Source: Tetrahymena elliotti 4EA
Taxonomy: Eukaryota > Ciliophora > Oligohymenophorea > Hymenostomatida > Tetrahymenidae
Assembly: GCA_000231825.2 (NCBI GenBank)
Contig: JH720297.1
Coordinates: 1,171,543-1,235,542, forward strand
DNA: 64,000 bases
Direction of reading: 5' to 3'
Under the pieces are notes generated by a model that worked only from the letters and a program-made list of their open reading frames with translations, had not been told where the DNA came from and made no database searches. Each line of letters opens with the position of its first letter. The stretch's first letter is position 1. The position numbers and the translations under genes are program-made. Positions 1 through 11,454 of this stretch are shown here, in pieces.

Positions 1-2510
1 AGACCTTAAAAAAGAATGACATGTTAGGATTTAGCTTGTTTTTTTATCCTTATTCAGGTAGAGTTTTGAGGGCTAAAGCAACAACTTTCACTGAACTTCT
101 TTTTATCAATTACAAATCATTTATGGACTTGCTCATGCAATTTCCTAATGATTATGAAAAATTTTGCTATATTAGAGATGAAATAACTATTAATAATAAT
201 TATAATATTATTGGATAAACATGCTATTTTTGTGGAGATGATAGTCATTTGATAAGAAATTGCAACTAAATTCACTATGAATTAAATTTTGACCAGAAAA
301 AAAAAATGTTCTTGTAGAATAGCTTTTAGCCATAAAGAGTTAATTATGAACGTAAACGCAAGATTAAGAATAAGAGAATAAAAGTGAATGAAGAAGAAAT
401 GGTGAGATATTAAAGGTTTAAAATGTAAAAAATAATTGCTTTGAATCAATATTCTAATCACTTTAGATTAAATACTTAAAGCTCAATGTCAGATTTAGAG
501 GATCCTTTTCTCTAAAGTTAAATAAAATTAGCTGATTAATCTAAAAAAAAGATTAATTACTAGAACAAAACTTTAGAGTAGCAGACTTCTATTAAGGTAG
601 GTGGTAGCTAACCTTCTTCTCAGTAGCATTTACAGCCCCATAAATAGGAATATTCTCATAAAAAATAAATTAGTCAATCATCATCTCAGTCAATAAATTA
701 CTAGTAATTTATCAGCTCTTCTATGTAAATCCCTTAAGACTAGTTTTAGACTGATTCTTTCATTATCGATGATCCTTCCCAATCAGAGAAATAAGAGGGA
801 TATTTAATTCATTAAAATAAGTAAAATTAAGAATCAAAAAAAGATTTATAATAATAAAATAGTAGCATTGCTGATTCTATGATCTTAGAGTTAAAGCCAT
901 CTAGCTATAATAATTTATTTGAGAGAACTAAAGCTGAAATAGAAAGTATGGCATAAAAAAAAATATAAAAAATACTACTTTATCCTCATGGCCAAAGACA
1001 TTCTACTCCTTCTGTTCATTCTGCACAATCACCATAGCTTTAATAGAATCACCTTGGTGTTAATTAAACTTCTAATTTTGAGAAAAGAAAAAATTCTTAT
1101 TTGCAGTATGATTCTCGACACAGCATTGATTCTAATTTGATGAAATTGCTTTAACCTACAAATAAATTTAATGATAATGGCACATCAATATTTGATAATA
1201 TTATTACTTAAACAGTTTTACAAAATTCGCCTAATCTTTACTAAGTAAATAATGCTAATTCTGTAAATAATTTTAGTAATTAGGTTTATGCAGTAACCTA
1301 ACAAGCCAATTAATAAACTGAGGATTAATTTTAGACAGAAGATTAAACTGATAAAAAATAACCTTCTATTGCTCACAAGTTACTTTAATAAATTGAAAAA
1401 TCAAATTTAGAATATTATTATGATGATTGTTCAATTTGTGATTTTTAGTATTACTATCCATATTGGAATCACCAATACGTTATTGAGCTTATTAATTCAA
1501 ATTATCTTGAAAATAAATCAAATGAGTTTTGTAAAGAAGACAACATCAAGAACAAATAATAATCACAAATAAAAGTTAATCCTAATTAATCAAAATAATC
1601 TTAGCTCTTATGTTCTTTTTATCTATATCAATCAAAAATTAAGAAAAATCTTAAAATAAATTAATCTAATTTAAAATCAGTGTTTGAGTAGAATATTGTG
1701 AATGGTGGTTAATCGATATTGGTCAATTACAATGATATATCTAACATTCCTCTTTAATCTAATTTTTTTAACATGTCTTTTGAGATGGGAAATCATTCAT
1801 AAAATTTGTAATCTGTAAATAGAGAGAATCCTTAACCTTTAGCTATTATCAAGAATGTTTAGTAGCACAGATAAAACTAACCATCAAGTTTTCAACAAAA
1901 CTATATGAATATTAAAAATTAAAATATTGAATAATAGTAAATGATTAGGAAATAATAGAATTCTCAATCTAATAATGTATAAAAAATTTACAATCCTTTA
2001 TAGAAGATATAAACAGAATTCAAACCAAAAATGAAAGAGTTTCATGAAGATATTATTGTAAAAAATACTAATTAAGATAATAATGTAGACAACCAAAGTG
2101 AATTTTTATCAAACAATAACATAACTTACAATAATTAAAAAAGTAGAGAACTCAAATTTGTAGAATCGTAATATTCATTTAGTAAGCCATTAGGATTAAG
2201 TAAAGACAGAAGAAAGAGTGATAATAATGCCATTACAAGCCACTTTAATATTAAAAATAAGACTTTGGATAATGGAACATAAGATGATAATCAATTATCC
2301 TAAGACACAAACACTTTCGACAATCAAAAATCAGATACAGATTATTAACATTTCTGTTCTCTAAAAGATCAGCAAAATCTAGTTTACTCACATTATAACT
2401 CTACCAAAAACGAAAATATTCTAGATAGTGACTAATCCTCAAATATGTTTAATACACCAAATAATTTTACCTTTTAAGTTAAAAGATAAAAGACATTTGG
2501 CAATAATTGA
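1..2510 (+). CDS. Cyclic-nucleotide-binding-domain cation channel, C-terminal part (5' truncated)
   Basis: The frame is open from codon position 3 to TGA at 2508-2510 with many in-frame TAA/TAG (Gln). The first ~65 residues read like the end of a cyclic-nucleotide-binding domain: a beta-roll stretch SGRVLRAKATTFTELLFI, then a helix FPNDYEKFCYIRDEI. This is the usual C-terminal arrangement of the large ciliate family of CNG/EAG-like K+ or cation channels in the plasma or ciliary membrane. Just after it comes a C-x2-C-x4-H-x4-C zinc knuckle (Cys at visible residues 74, 77 and 87, His 82) followed by IHY. The remaining ~740 residues are a Gln/Asn/Ser-rich tail without recognised domains; a short Cys/Tyr-rich patch (DDCSICDFQYYY) lies near 1425-1455. 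Membrane segments would be upstream of the window. Channel assignment is by family resemblance of the CNBD end only. Confidence 0.78.
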
Positions 2511-3292
2511 AATATTCTTCATCCTTAAATTTAAATAACTTTTTTGTATTTGGTAACAATACTTGATAAGTTTCTAAATGGTTTTTGTTTTTTTTTTCAT
2601 AAGTTAATCTTTCTTTTCATTTTTTATTTTTATCATTTATATAAGATGTAATGATATTCTTGTGTTAGAATTTGAATAATTATAGTTTAAGCTATTCAAT
2701 ATAAATTTTACTTTTATTTTAAAACAATTATTTGATTAGCTTAAACAGTCATGATAAATTTAGTTTCATCTATAACAAAATGTTATGTAAAATTTAGTTT
2801 GTGATTCTTATTATTTTTATTACCTTAAGACCTCATCATTATGGTTTGTTTCTTTAATAAATAGAGATGCCACCTTATTTTTTTAAATTTAAAATGAATG
2901 AAGAAATTTTATTATTTTAAATTATTAAAATAGTTTTTTTTCCATACTGTATATGAATGAATAGTTTTTATCTCTCTCAAAATAATATTTTTATAAAACT
3001 ACATAAAAACCTACATTGGAATAAGCCAAATAAATAATATATTCAAAAAAAATTTTTTTTTAAATGAAATGTTGTTCTCAATATCACAAATTGTAAATCA
3101 CAATTATTTTTTCAAGTTTAGTGAGGTTTTTACTAAAAAATTTCACTTTAAAAAATAATATGCAATAAAGAGTTTCCTTAAAAATGGGGCAAAACAAAAT
3201 GAGATTTAGAAAATAATGTTTTAAGTTCTAATAAATTAAGTTAATTTAAGATTTATGATAGAAATCAAATAAAATGATTACAAAAATAAAAT
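2511..3292. other. Intergenic, convergent 3' ends
   Basis: AT-rich stretch between two converging genes. It contains T- and A-runs but no frame with family similarity and no RNA gene that I can recognise. Confidence 0.6.
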
Positions 3293-4830
3293 TCATAAAT
3301 CAGATGTTTATTTTTAAGTTTTTTAATGACTAAAAGAGGGATTCATAAGATTTGAGACTATTTTAGCAGATATTGCTTCAAAAGAAATGAATGGAGCGGC
3401 TGATTCGGCTGAATGAAGGTAATAGAGGCCTTTTATAAGCTCATAGTCAGCAATCTCACTCGTTTCATAATTTTTAACATTAGGTAATAAAGCTTCCCAT
3501 TCTTTTTACATAATAATTTAACTGGATTCTCCAAACATTTTATTAATATCAGTTTTATCTAATTTTAATTTGCTTGTAATTTAGAAAAGAGAACTTTTAT
3601 CTTTAAGGCACATATTACAAACTTTTAAAATTTTATAGTATTCACTTTTATCTTAATCAAAAGGAACCATCAAATCTGGATAATTATTCGTTATGTTAAA
3701 TCCGAAGTAGGAATACAAAGGATTTAGAGCTCTAACATAAGTTACTACATAGTTTGGATAATAATTATTCTTTAAATTTTGTTGGAAGTTGCTTTAACTT
3801 TCAGTAAAATTTTTAAAAAAGAGATTTGGATTTTCAAGCTACTCTAGAGGGAATGCAATGACAACTTGATCAAAATCTTGATAAGTTTCATTAAAATGGA
3901 GTCTAAATTGATAATCTGAATCTTTAATTGGATGAAGCTTTTCAATGAAATCTACATTTGTATTAAGATTTATTTGGATCTAGCTATTACTATCTATCTA
4001 AAGGTTAAAAAGTTTATTAACAAAGTATTCTAATCCTTCCTTTAAAAAGCTAATTTAACCAGAGCCAGCTAATTGGCTATATATACCTGCAAGAGCATTA
4101 ATATTTTCTGTCTAGTCTAATACTAAAATGTTGATAGATCTTAAAAATGACTAAGTGAAGCTTTTTCTGACTAAATGATATGATTCTGATTAAATATATT
4201 CATCAAAAGCATAATCCAGCATATCATCTAATTTACATGCTTGTAGAAGTTATCTAAAATTTTAATACTAATTTTAATCTACACAATCATAAATCATATT
4301 TATTTTATCTTTATTTCTTTCATATGCCAACAAATATGATGGACTAGAGATAGGAAAATTAAAGAAAAAGGTTATAGGTCTGAGCAAGAAAAATGAATTC
4401 AAGAGAAAAATATAACCTTTATCATCATATATACCCAAATTTGTAGCAGATGCTTTGCTGATTGTCATATTAGCAGCTTTAACAAATTCTACAAATAGCT
4501 CATCCTAATCATTAAATCTATGTTTGCCTAGTTCATAATATTTTCCTTCATATTAGAAGCTCATACATCTCCCTCCAAGCCTATTTTATTTTTCAAAAAC
4601 AGTAATCTCAGCATTTTCTGCCAAATTTGATCTAAGATAAATTTGCAAAAATGCAGCCCCAATACCTAATTTAAATAAATATTAATGAAGTAATCTAATA
4701 AATTTATTAAGAAAAAAATATAACCTCCTCCTACGATAGCTACTTTTTGCTTTTTTTGTTATTTAGCAAAAGAAATCTGGAATAGGATGTTAAAGAATAA
4801 GAGTAACTTAATGAAAACAACAAAATTCAT
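3293..4830 (-). CDS. Prenylcysteine-oxidase-like FAD-dependent oxidoreductase
   Basis: Two exons: 4830-4725 and 4665-3293, with a 59-nt GT-AG intron at 4666-4724; stop TGA at 3295-3293; 492 residues (family about 500). The N-terminus is a hydrophobic signal peptide (MNFVVFIKLLLFFNILF), then a Rossmann dinucleotide-binding start VAIVGGGIGAAF, split by the intron. A FEKQNRLGGR segment follows (acidic residue for the ribose plus GGR), typical of flavin amine-oxidase-like folds. A later block NINALAGIYSQLAGSGQ and the ending region with HSAESAAPFISFEA fit prenylcysteine oxidase 1, a lysosomal thioether oxidase that breaks prenylcysteine down to an aldehyde, cysteine and peroxide. The last Gly of GxGxxG is Ala here, which many flavoproteins allow. 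A secretory or lysosomal location follows from the signal peptide. The exact substrate is an inference. Confidence 0.75.
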
Positions 4831-5249
4831 TTAACCTTGATAAAGCCTAAAATAATTAATATTTATTAAAATTTTAATTTATTTAAAATTAATTTGAATG
4901 ATTCAGAAAGATCCTTAGAAAGTTAAAGAATGAAATACCATTATTAAATTAATTAAATAACTATATTAATTCAATCAATAATTTATGCAATTATTTTATT
5001 TTTTAGAAATAAAAGTTTGTTTTATTTAAAATGTTTATCAAACATTTCATTTTTGAAAAATCTATTATTAAGAATTTTGTTTTTTTTTCTGCAATAGCTT
5101 TTCATGTTTTAATAAAGAATATGAGAAATTGTGAACAAGAAAGAGTTCATTTATTTTTTTGATACTTAATTTATTATAATTGATTGTAAAGTTCATTAGA
5201 AATAAAAAGACTTTATTTCTAATTATTTAGCAATATACACAAGTAAGAA
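4831..5249. promoter_or_regulatory. Divergent intergenic spacer (presumed shared promoter region)
   Basis: This 419-bp AT-rich gap separates the start codons of the flavoprotein gene (-) and the first kinase (+). Its regulatory role is inferred only from the head-to-head layout; I see no defined motif. Confidence 0.35.
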
Positions 5250-8155
5250 ATGCATAAACATACATTAAAAAAGTTAGATAATAAATATGTTGTAGATGAA
5301 TCTAAGTTATTAGGTTCAGGTAATTGTGGTTCAGTATATTTTGGATGGAAGACTGACAACACCGAATAGTATTTAGCTATAAAATAAATTCCTATTAATT
5401 CTAAATTTGAGATCACTGACTCAATGCTGATTGAGATTAACCTTTTAAGAAGATTAGATCATCCAAATATAGTTAAATTCATAGATGCTAAAAAAACTAA
5501 AGATTTTATGTACTTAATTATGGAATTTTGCAATGAAGGAAGTATGGAAGACCTCATTTAAAATTAAAAAGTTTCTGAAAACGAAGTATTAGGTAGAAAA
5601 TTAACAAATCGTTTAGATAATCATTCACTTATCAATGAAAGAAAAATTAAATATCTTCTATTATAATTTATGCCATAAAGCAGGAAATATATTTATTAAT
5701 AAAAATTAATTAAAATAATTTGGTTTAAATATCATAATTATTTTATTTTACAATTTTATTTCAACTTTTATGTCTAAAAATTAGACTTAAACACTCTCAA
5801 AATACATCATAAATTTATTGATAGAAAAATTTTAAAAGTTATTTTAGAATTTAGAAAATTGCGGACAAAATATTTTGATACAATTTGAATGAAATATTTG
5901 ATATTAATAATAATATCCTATTTTAATCATTTAAATTTTTTAGTTAGTCAAAATAGCATAGCATTATTACTTAAATCAATAAATATAAGCATTTACAATA
6001 TTAAAAATGAGATAGGGAGTTAAAATCAATAAATATTTTTATTTAATCAATAACAAATGTTTGATTGGAGATATTTGAATTGCAACTATGTAGTATGAAT
6101 TTAATAGATAAATAATTTTTTATTATTTTTATGAGAAAATTCTCATAATTTTATTTTTTTTAAAAAAAATAGATTATTTCAGATAGATTTGTAAGGCATT
6201 TAGAGAGTTAAACAATAAAAATATATTACACGGAGATGTTAAACCAAGCAATATTCTATTACATAATTCTTAGTGCAAGTTAGCTGACTTTGGTGTTAGT
6301 AAAGCAATTGATAAAAAATCAGAAAGTACTACAATGAGAGGAACTCCAATCTTTATGGCTCCATAGCTTCTGAATAACTAGCCATACACAACAAAGAGTG
6401 ATATTTGGTCTTTAGGAATAACTTTGTTTTATATGCTTTTCAAGAAATTGCCTTGGGATGAGAAAATTTAAAAATAACATTTATTAAGATAATTTTTAAC
6501 AAACGAATATGATCCTGATAAATTTTTTTCTCATTGCACTAATGTGTAAATTCATTCAAAATTAGTTTGATCAAGATAATTTAAATAAAATTAAATTAGG
6601 ATTTCTGAATTTACTTTGAAACTTTTAAAGAGAATGATTGTTGTGGATGAAGAAAAAAGAATCTCTTGGGAAGAACTTTTTAAATTAGTAATTCCTGATG
6701 ATTTAGAATAACTAATAAATGAAAGTTTTAGTCTTTAAAATTCATAATATCCAGATTAAATAACTAGGCAAACAGTTGACTTTAAAAAAGGAGACAATGA
6801 TTTAGACATTACAAACACAATTGAAAATGATTAAGAACTCTAAAACTAAGCTGACATAATCTTCTAAAAATATTATTATAAAAATGAAAAAACTTTAAAA
6901 GCAAAAGAGGCAAGAAATGAATTAGAATTAGAAATTTAAAAGGCTCAGTTTTTTGAAAATGTAATAATTTAAAAAAATTTTTAAAATAAACTAAAGATAA
7001 ATCAATTAAAATAATAGCTTGCAAAATAAATTGAGTAGAAAAGAGAAGTAATAGAGAAATTACCTGGGGGTTTGTATTCTTAATGTATGTTTTTATTGAG
7101 AAAGAGATGCTATATTCATCTAGTCAATTTATAAGACATGGTATCATTTAATACACACAAAAGTGGAAATATAGAAATTGATGAAGATAACTTAGATTCT
7201 TTTTACAAATTACCTGATTGGGAGCCTTAAGTTAAAAAATTCAGAAATATTATCTTCCAAAATTTCACAGAAATAAAAAAATGTAATTAAAATTTATTTG
7301 CTACTCAAAAATTTCACCCATTTCTCAAGAGCGATATTTAATTTTAAATTAAGGATATTTTCAAGCAATAATTTTGTTTCCTTTTATGGAAATATTTTTT
7401 TACTTAATATATATTTAGAGAAGCATTTATTTTATTTAAATAAGAAGAATCTTTTGAGAAAAAAATATGTTTTAGGATTCTCATATTTCTAAAAAATAAT
7501 GTCTTATTATATAAAAATCGAATTTTAATTCAAGAATTTTCAGGCTTAACAATAATTTAGTTTCCTTTCAACTTGCATATTCTTTTAATAAATTTAATGT
7601 CTTGAGAAATCTTTATTTTTGAGGGCTGAAACGACTGATTTTTTTGTAGATACTAAAAGTTTTATAAAAAATGATTATACTCATTTCTTTGATGTTTTTT
7701 AAGAATATTAATTAATATTTTTAATAGTATTTTAGAAAAGTAAAGATGAAATGGATTATGCCTTTTAAAACCTATCTGATTTTAACTAAACACTAAGAGG
7801 AAATGCCTATGATGAAAAATGCTTAGAGGAAAATGAGTCTTTGATTTTAGCCTTTAATGACAATTTAATTTAATTATTTAAACTTCTTACTGAGCAAATT
7901 TTAGAAGAGAAAAAAAAGGGAGCTAACGTTTTAACAAAATAGAATATTGAACAGCAAACTGGAATAAATATACACTTGGTTTATGACCTTATATCGTGTA
8001 TTGTTTTTAGATAATTTTTTAATTCCTAAGACACAAACATTAAACTCTCTTAATATGATGAAGAAAAGAGAAAATGTGATACTGAAGAACTTATTTTCAG
8101 AATTGAAATAGCCTATAATGAATGGATTGTTAAGAAAAACTATCCAACTAATTGA
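5250..8155 (+). CDS. Divergent Ser/Thr protein kinase with conserved C-terminal region (tandem copy 1)
   Basis: Four exons fit phase-consistently: 5250-5592, 6173-6545, 6600-7282, 7650-8155 (TGA at 8153); 634 residues. The kinase domain starts at about residue 16: glycine loop LGSGNCGSVYFG, Lys45 in AIKQI, a conserved helix-C Glu, catalytic loop HGDVKPSN (134-141), ADFGVSK and SDIWSLG. Two usual residues are changed: HRD is HGD, and APE is APQ. Asp136, Lys45 and DFG remain, so it may still be active but may be regulated differently. After the kinase domain comes a Lys/Glu/Gln coiled-coil-like stretch, then a region (QCMFLLRKRCYIHL...; ENESLILAFNDNL) that aligns with the neighbouring kinase gene at 8511. 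The pair is a tandem duplication. The 580-nt first intron and the 367-nt third intron are long for this window; their borders were chosen by phase and by comparison with the paralogue. The subfamily is uncertain (CAMK/ULK-like). Confidence 0.8.
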
Positions 8156-8510
8156 TTTAACAAGCGCATAACATATTTAAAATTATATTTCAATAATTTA
8201 TTTATATAATATTAAATTACTTTTACAAATGTCTAATAATCTTTTTAAGTTTTTAGTCAATTTCATTCATTAATTAATTATAAATATTCGAAAATATTGA
8301 CAATAAATTTATACGTTAAATGATTTTAAATTGTGTTGATATCAAATACATGAATATTTTTTGTAGATAATTGTGAAGAAGGTTATCTAGATTTTTGTTA
8401 AAATTAATAAATAAGACAGTACATTATTAAATAATTAATAATCTATTTGATTGATTATTAAATCATAGAATATTAATTAATACAAAGATTGTTTAGAGTA
8501 TTTCTTTTAA
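8156..8510. other. Spacer between tandem kinase genes
   Basis: A 355-bp AT-rich gap between two genes on the same strand. It presumably carries the 3' end of copy 1 and the promoter of copy 2. No coding frame or RNA gene seen. Confidence 0.5.
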
Positions 8511-10834
8511 ATGAGTTAATCTTGTAACTCTTATCTTTAAATAGATAACTATTAGTTGGATAGGAATAAAATATTGGGTACAGGAGGGTTTGCTTCTGTT
8601 TACTTAGGGTATTATGCTAAAGGAAAATCTAATTCAAGAGAAGCAATGAACCAGCTTTTTGCCATCAAAGAGATATCAATCAATAATGAATTTGAAATAA
8701 CAAACTCACTAATTAGAGAAATAAATATGCTGAGACATTTAAAAAACAGACATATTATATAATTTATTGATGCTAAGAAGACAGATAATCATTTCTATTT
8801 AATTATGGAATACTGCTCTGAAGGAACTTTGGAAGATTTGGTTAGACATAAATAATTAAATGAAGATCAAATTTTAACATATTTTAATCAGATTGTATAT
8901 GCACTTAAATATTTATACTCTAAAAAGATCTTTCATAGAGATATTAAACCAAAGAATATATTACTTCATAATGGTGAAATCAAATTAGTTGATTTTGGAT
9001 TAAGTAAGATTATAGCAGATTAAAATATTAACATTACTCAAGGGTTTAATACTTGTGTTGGAACTCCATAGTTTATGGCTCCAGAAATGCTTAAGGGAAA
9101 AGGGTGGTAAGAAAAAAGTGATATTTGGTCTTTAGGTTCAACTTTGTATTATATGATTTTTAAGGAATTGCCTTGGGATTAATACTCAACTAGCAGTTTA
9201 GCAATATTAGAATAAATAGAAAAAATATTTGGAGTACATTAAGCTACAGCTGGTACTTCTATTTCTTAATCATCACCTAAGATAAAAGGATAAGGAGAAT
9301 AATAATAAATAGTTTTGGAAAAATAGTGTACTCAAGAACCTTCTTTAAAAAAGTATAATGAAGGTGACCAAAATGAGTCTTAAAACAAAGAAGAAACAAA
9401 GAAAAATCAAAATTTAAATTAAATTAATTAGTAGGATATTTAATCATCTATGACAGCAGATTCTTCTTCTGTAAATTAGAAAAAAGCCACTGCTTCTCAT
9501 GAAAATTAAGAAATAATAAATAAAGATCAATAATAATATAGTAAGAAATAACTTTCCGATTCAATTGATGACAAGTTAAAATATTTGTTACCTAAAAATT
9601 GCCATGATTCAATACAAGTTTCAGAAAAAACTCTAAGGTTATTAGATTCTATGTTACAAGTTGACATTGAAAAGAGAATGGGATGGGAAGAGCTCTTTTC
9701 TATTCCATCGGTTCATGAATTTTTGAGCAATTATCATAAAAAAGATGAAATCGTACTTTTGAAAAAGAAATCAATAGAAGAAGTTACTCCAGAATCATTA
9801 ATTGTGACACAAGATGTATTTTTAAAATTAATTTACTTTATATTTAGTTATTAATTATATTCTTCTCCTTAAGGAATCAGGTGAAAACCAAGAGGAACTA
9901 AAGAAATATGGAGAGTAATGGAACCATTAAATAGATGAACTTAACAAGTAAAAAGAATTTTCTTAAAAGGCTAAGCAGAGAATAGAATTTGAGCTGTAAA
10001 AAGCTAAATTTTTAGATGAAGTTTCTATCTTATTGAAAGAGCAAAATTAGAAATATCCTTCTTTAATTCCAAAAGATACCTATATTAAATGTTAATTTTT
10101 ACTCATAAAAAGAGCATGCATTATATTAAGCGATCTTTATAAAATGATTGCATTTGAAGCCAATAGCTAGGGAAGTATTTACATAGAGGAGGAATTATGG
10201 AAATCTTTTCTTCGTTACAAAGTGAAAATATAATTTTTTTCTATGTTTTAAAACTAATTATACAAATTCTACTTTATAGGATACTTCGCTTTGCGAGAAG
10301 ATTATGAAAGAAAACACCAACAGTGAAAAGAAATTCTCTTATTATCATAATGAGCTAAATAAGGCATATAAATAATTAGAAAAATTTGAAATGATCCCTA
10401 GAGAAGATGCTTACATGCATAAATTTGAAGAGAATCCCAGTCTAATATAAGCATATAATGATAACTTTTTAAAGCTCTTTTAAATGTTGGCAGAAAAAGC
10501 CATTGGCTTAAGGACTGAAGAAAAAATAATTGGTAAAAAGAATGATGAAGTAATTAAATAATTTTATATTCTTATTGAAAGATTTATTAAAAAAGAAACA
10601 ATTTTAATTTCATGCTTAATCAAATTTTTATTAAAATAGATAATACAATAGCATAAAATCAATATAATACTTATTTATTATCTTATGATAGTTCTTTCAT
10701 TTAAAAATGTATTTAATGATTCAGAAATAAACTTCTCAGAATTTTACTAAAATTGTAACTTAGTAGGTTGCAGTGAACTATTATGTAGGATAGAATAAGC
10801 TTATGTAATGTGGTCTCCAATGAAATATAATTGA
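8511..10834 (+). CDS. Ser/Thr protein kinase with conserved C-terminal region (tandem copy 2)
   Basis: Three exons, 8511-9815, 9874-10221 and 10280-10834 (TGA at 10832), with two 58-nt introns; 735 residues. The kinase domain has [12 protein letters not shown] (residues 22-33), AIKEI with the ATP-binding Lys, IREINML, a full HRDIKPKN catalytic loop (His142, Asp144), VDFGLSK, MAPEML and KSDIWSLG, so it looks catalytically complete. Between kinase subdomains IX-X and the closing helices ([14 protein letters not shown]) lies a Gln/Ser/Lys-rich insert of about 120 residues that copy 1 lacks. The C-terminal third ([27 protein letters not shown]) matches copy 1 but no domain I can name. The start at 8511 puts 20 residues before the glycine loop, as in the paralogue. 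The subfamily is uncertain, perhaps ULK- or CAMK-like. Confidence 0.87.
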
Positions 10835-11454
10835 AAACTTTAAAAATATTCTATTTTAATTACATTTCTTATAGACTTTTTTAATAAAAAGATATATTTT
10901 TAAAATAATAAATTATGCAAATAACTTTAAAATTTAAAGCTTAATTGCAAGCAAATAATGTCTTCTAATATTATAGTACAAAGACTCTTTCTCATCTCAA
11001 TAAAATAATATATTTTTAAACTCGTTCATGTATATTAATTTAAATACTAGTAAGATTTTTAGTCTAAATTTATCTAAAAAATAATCTTTCTATGCTTTTG
11101 TTTAAGATATACTTATTTTTAAGTTTATAAGTTCTTTCTTTTAAATGCCTTCCATAATTTTTATATTTTAATTACTTAACCACTCTATTTTTACTTTATT
11201 GAATATTATATATTTATGAATATTCCATCCAAAAAATAGTGATTCAAAATCACTAAATTTTTGAATGGGATTCGGCTATTTTATAAAAATATTATTCTTT
11301 TTTTATTATTATTTCAAATTCAAAAATAAAAAAGAAACCTAAAAATTTGAATTTCACTGTTTAGGGGTTTTAAATGAAAAATACTTTCAATTTTCATTTC
11401 TATTGTTTCTTATTTTCAAAACAAATTTAAAAAAAATTTTTATTTTCTTAATAG
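10835..11454. other. Intergenic before LRR exon array
   Basis: AT-rich, without a recognisable first exon for the downstream repeat exons. It contains the imperfect inverted repeat at 11222-11271. Confidence 0.5.
11222..11271. repeat. Imperfect inverted repeat
   Basis: The left arm ATTCCATCCAAAAAATAGTG and the reverse complement of the right arm (ATCCCATTCAAAAATTTAGTG) match over about 23 positions with a few mismatches and almost no loop. It could form a long hairpin in RNA or be the remnant of a mobile element end; no transposase is nearby. Confidence 0.6.

Noticed and set aside
7298..7492. 64-residue frame MLLKNFTHFSRAIFNF... on + strand
   Set aside because: It lies in the 367-nt third intron of kinase copy 1 and matches nothing in the paralogue; the spliced model restores the shared C-terminal region.
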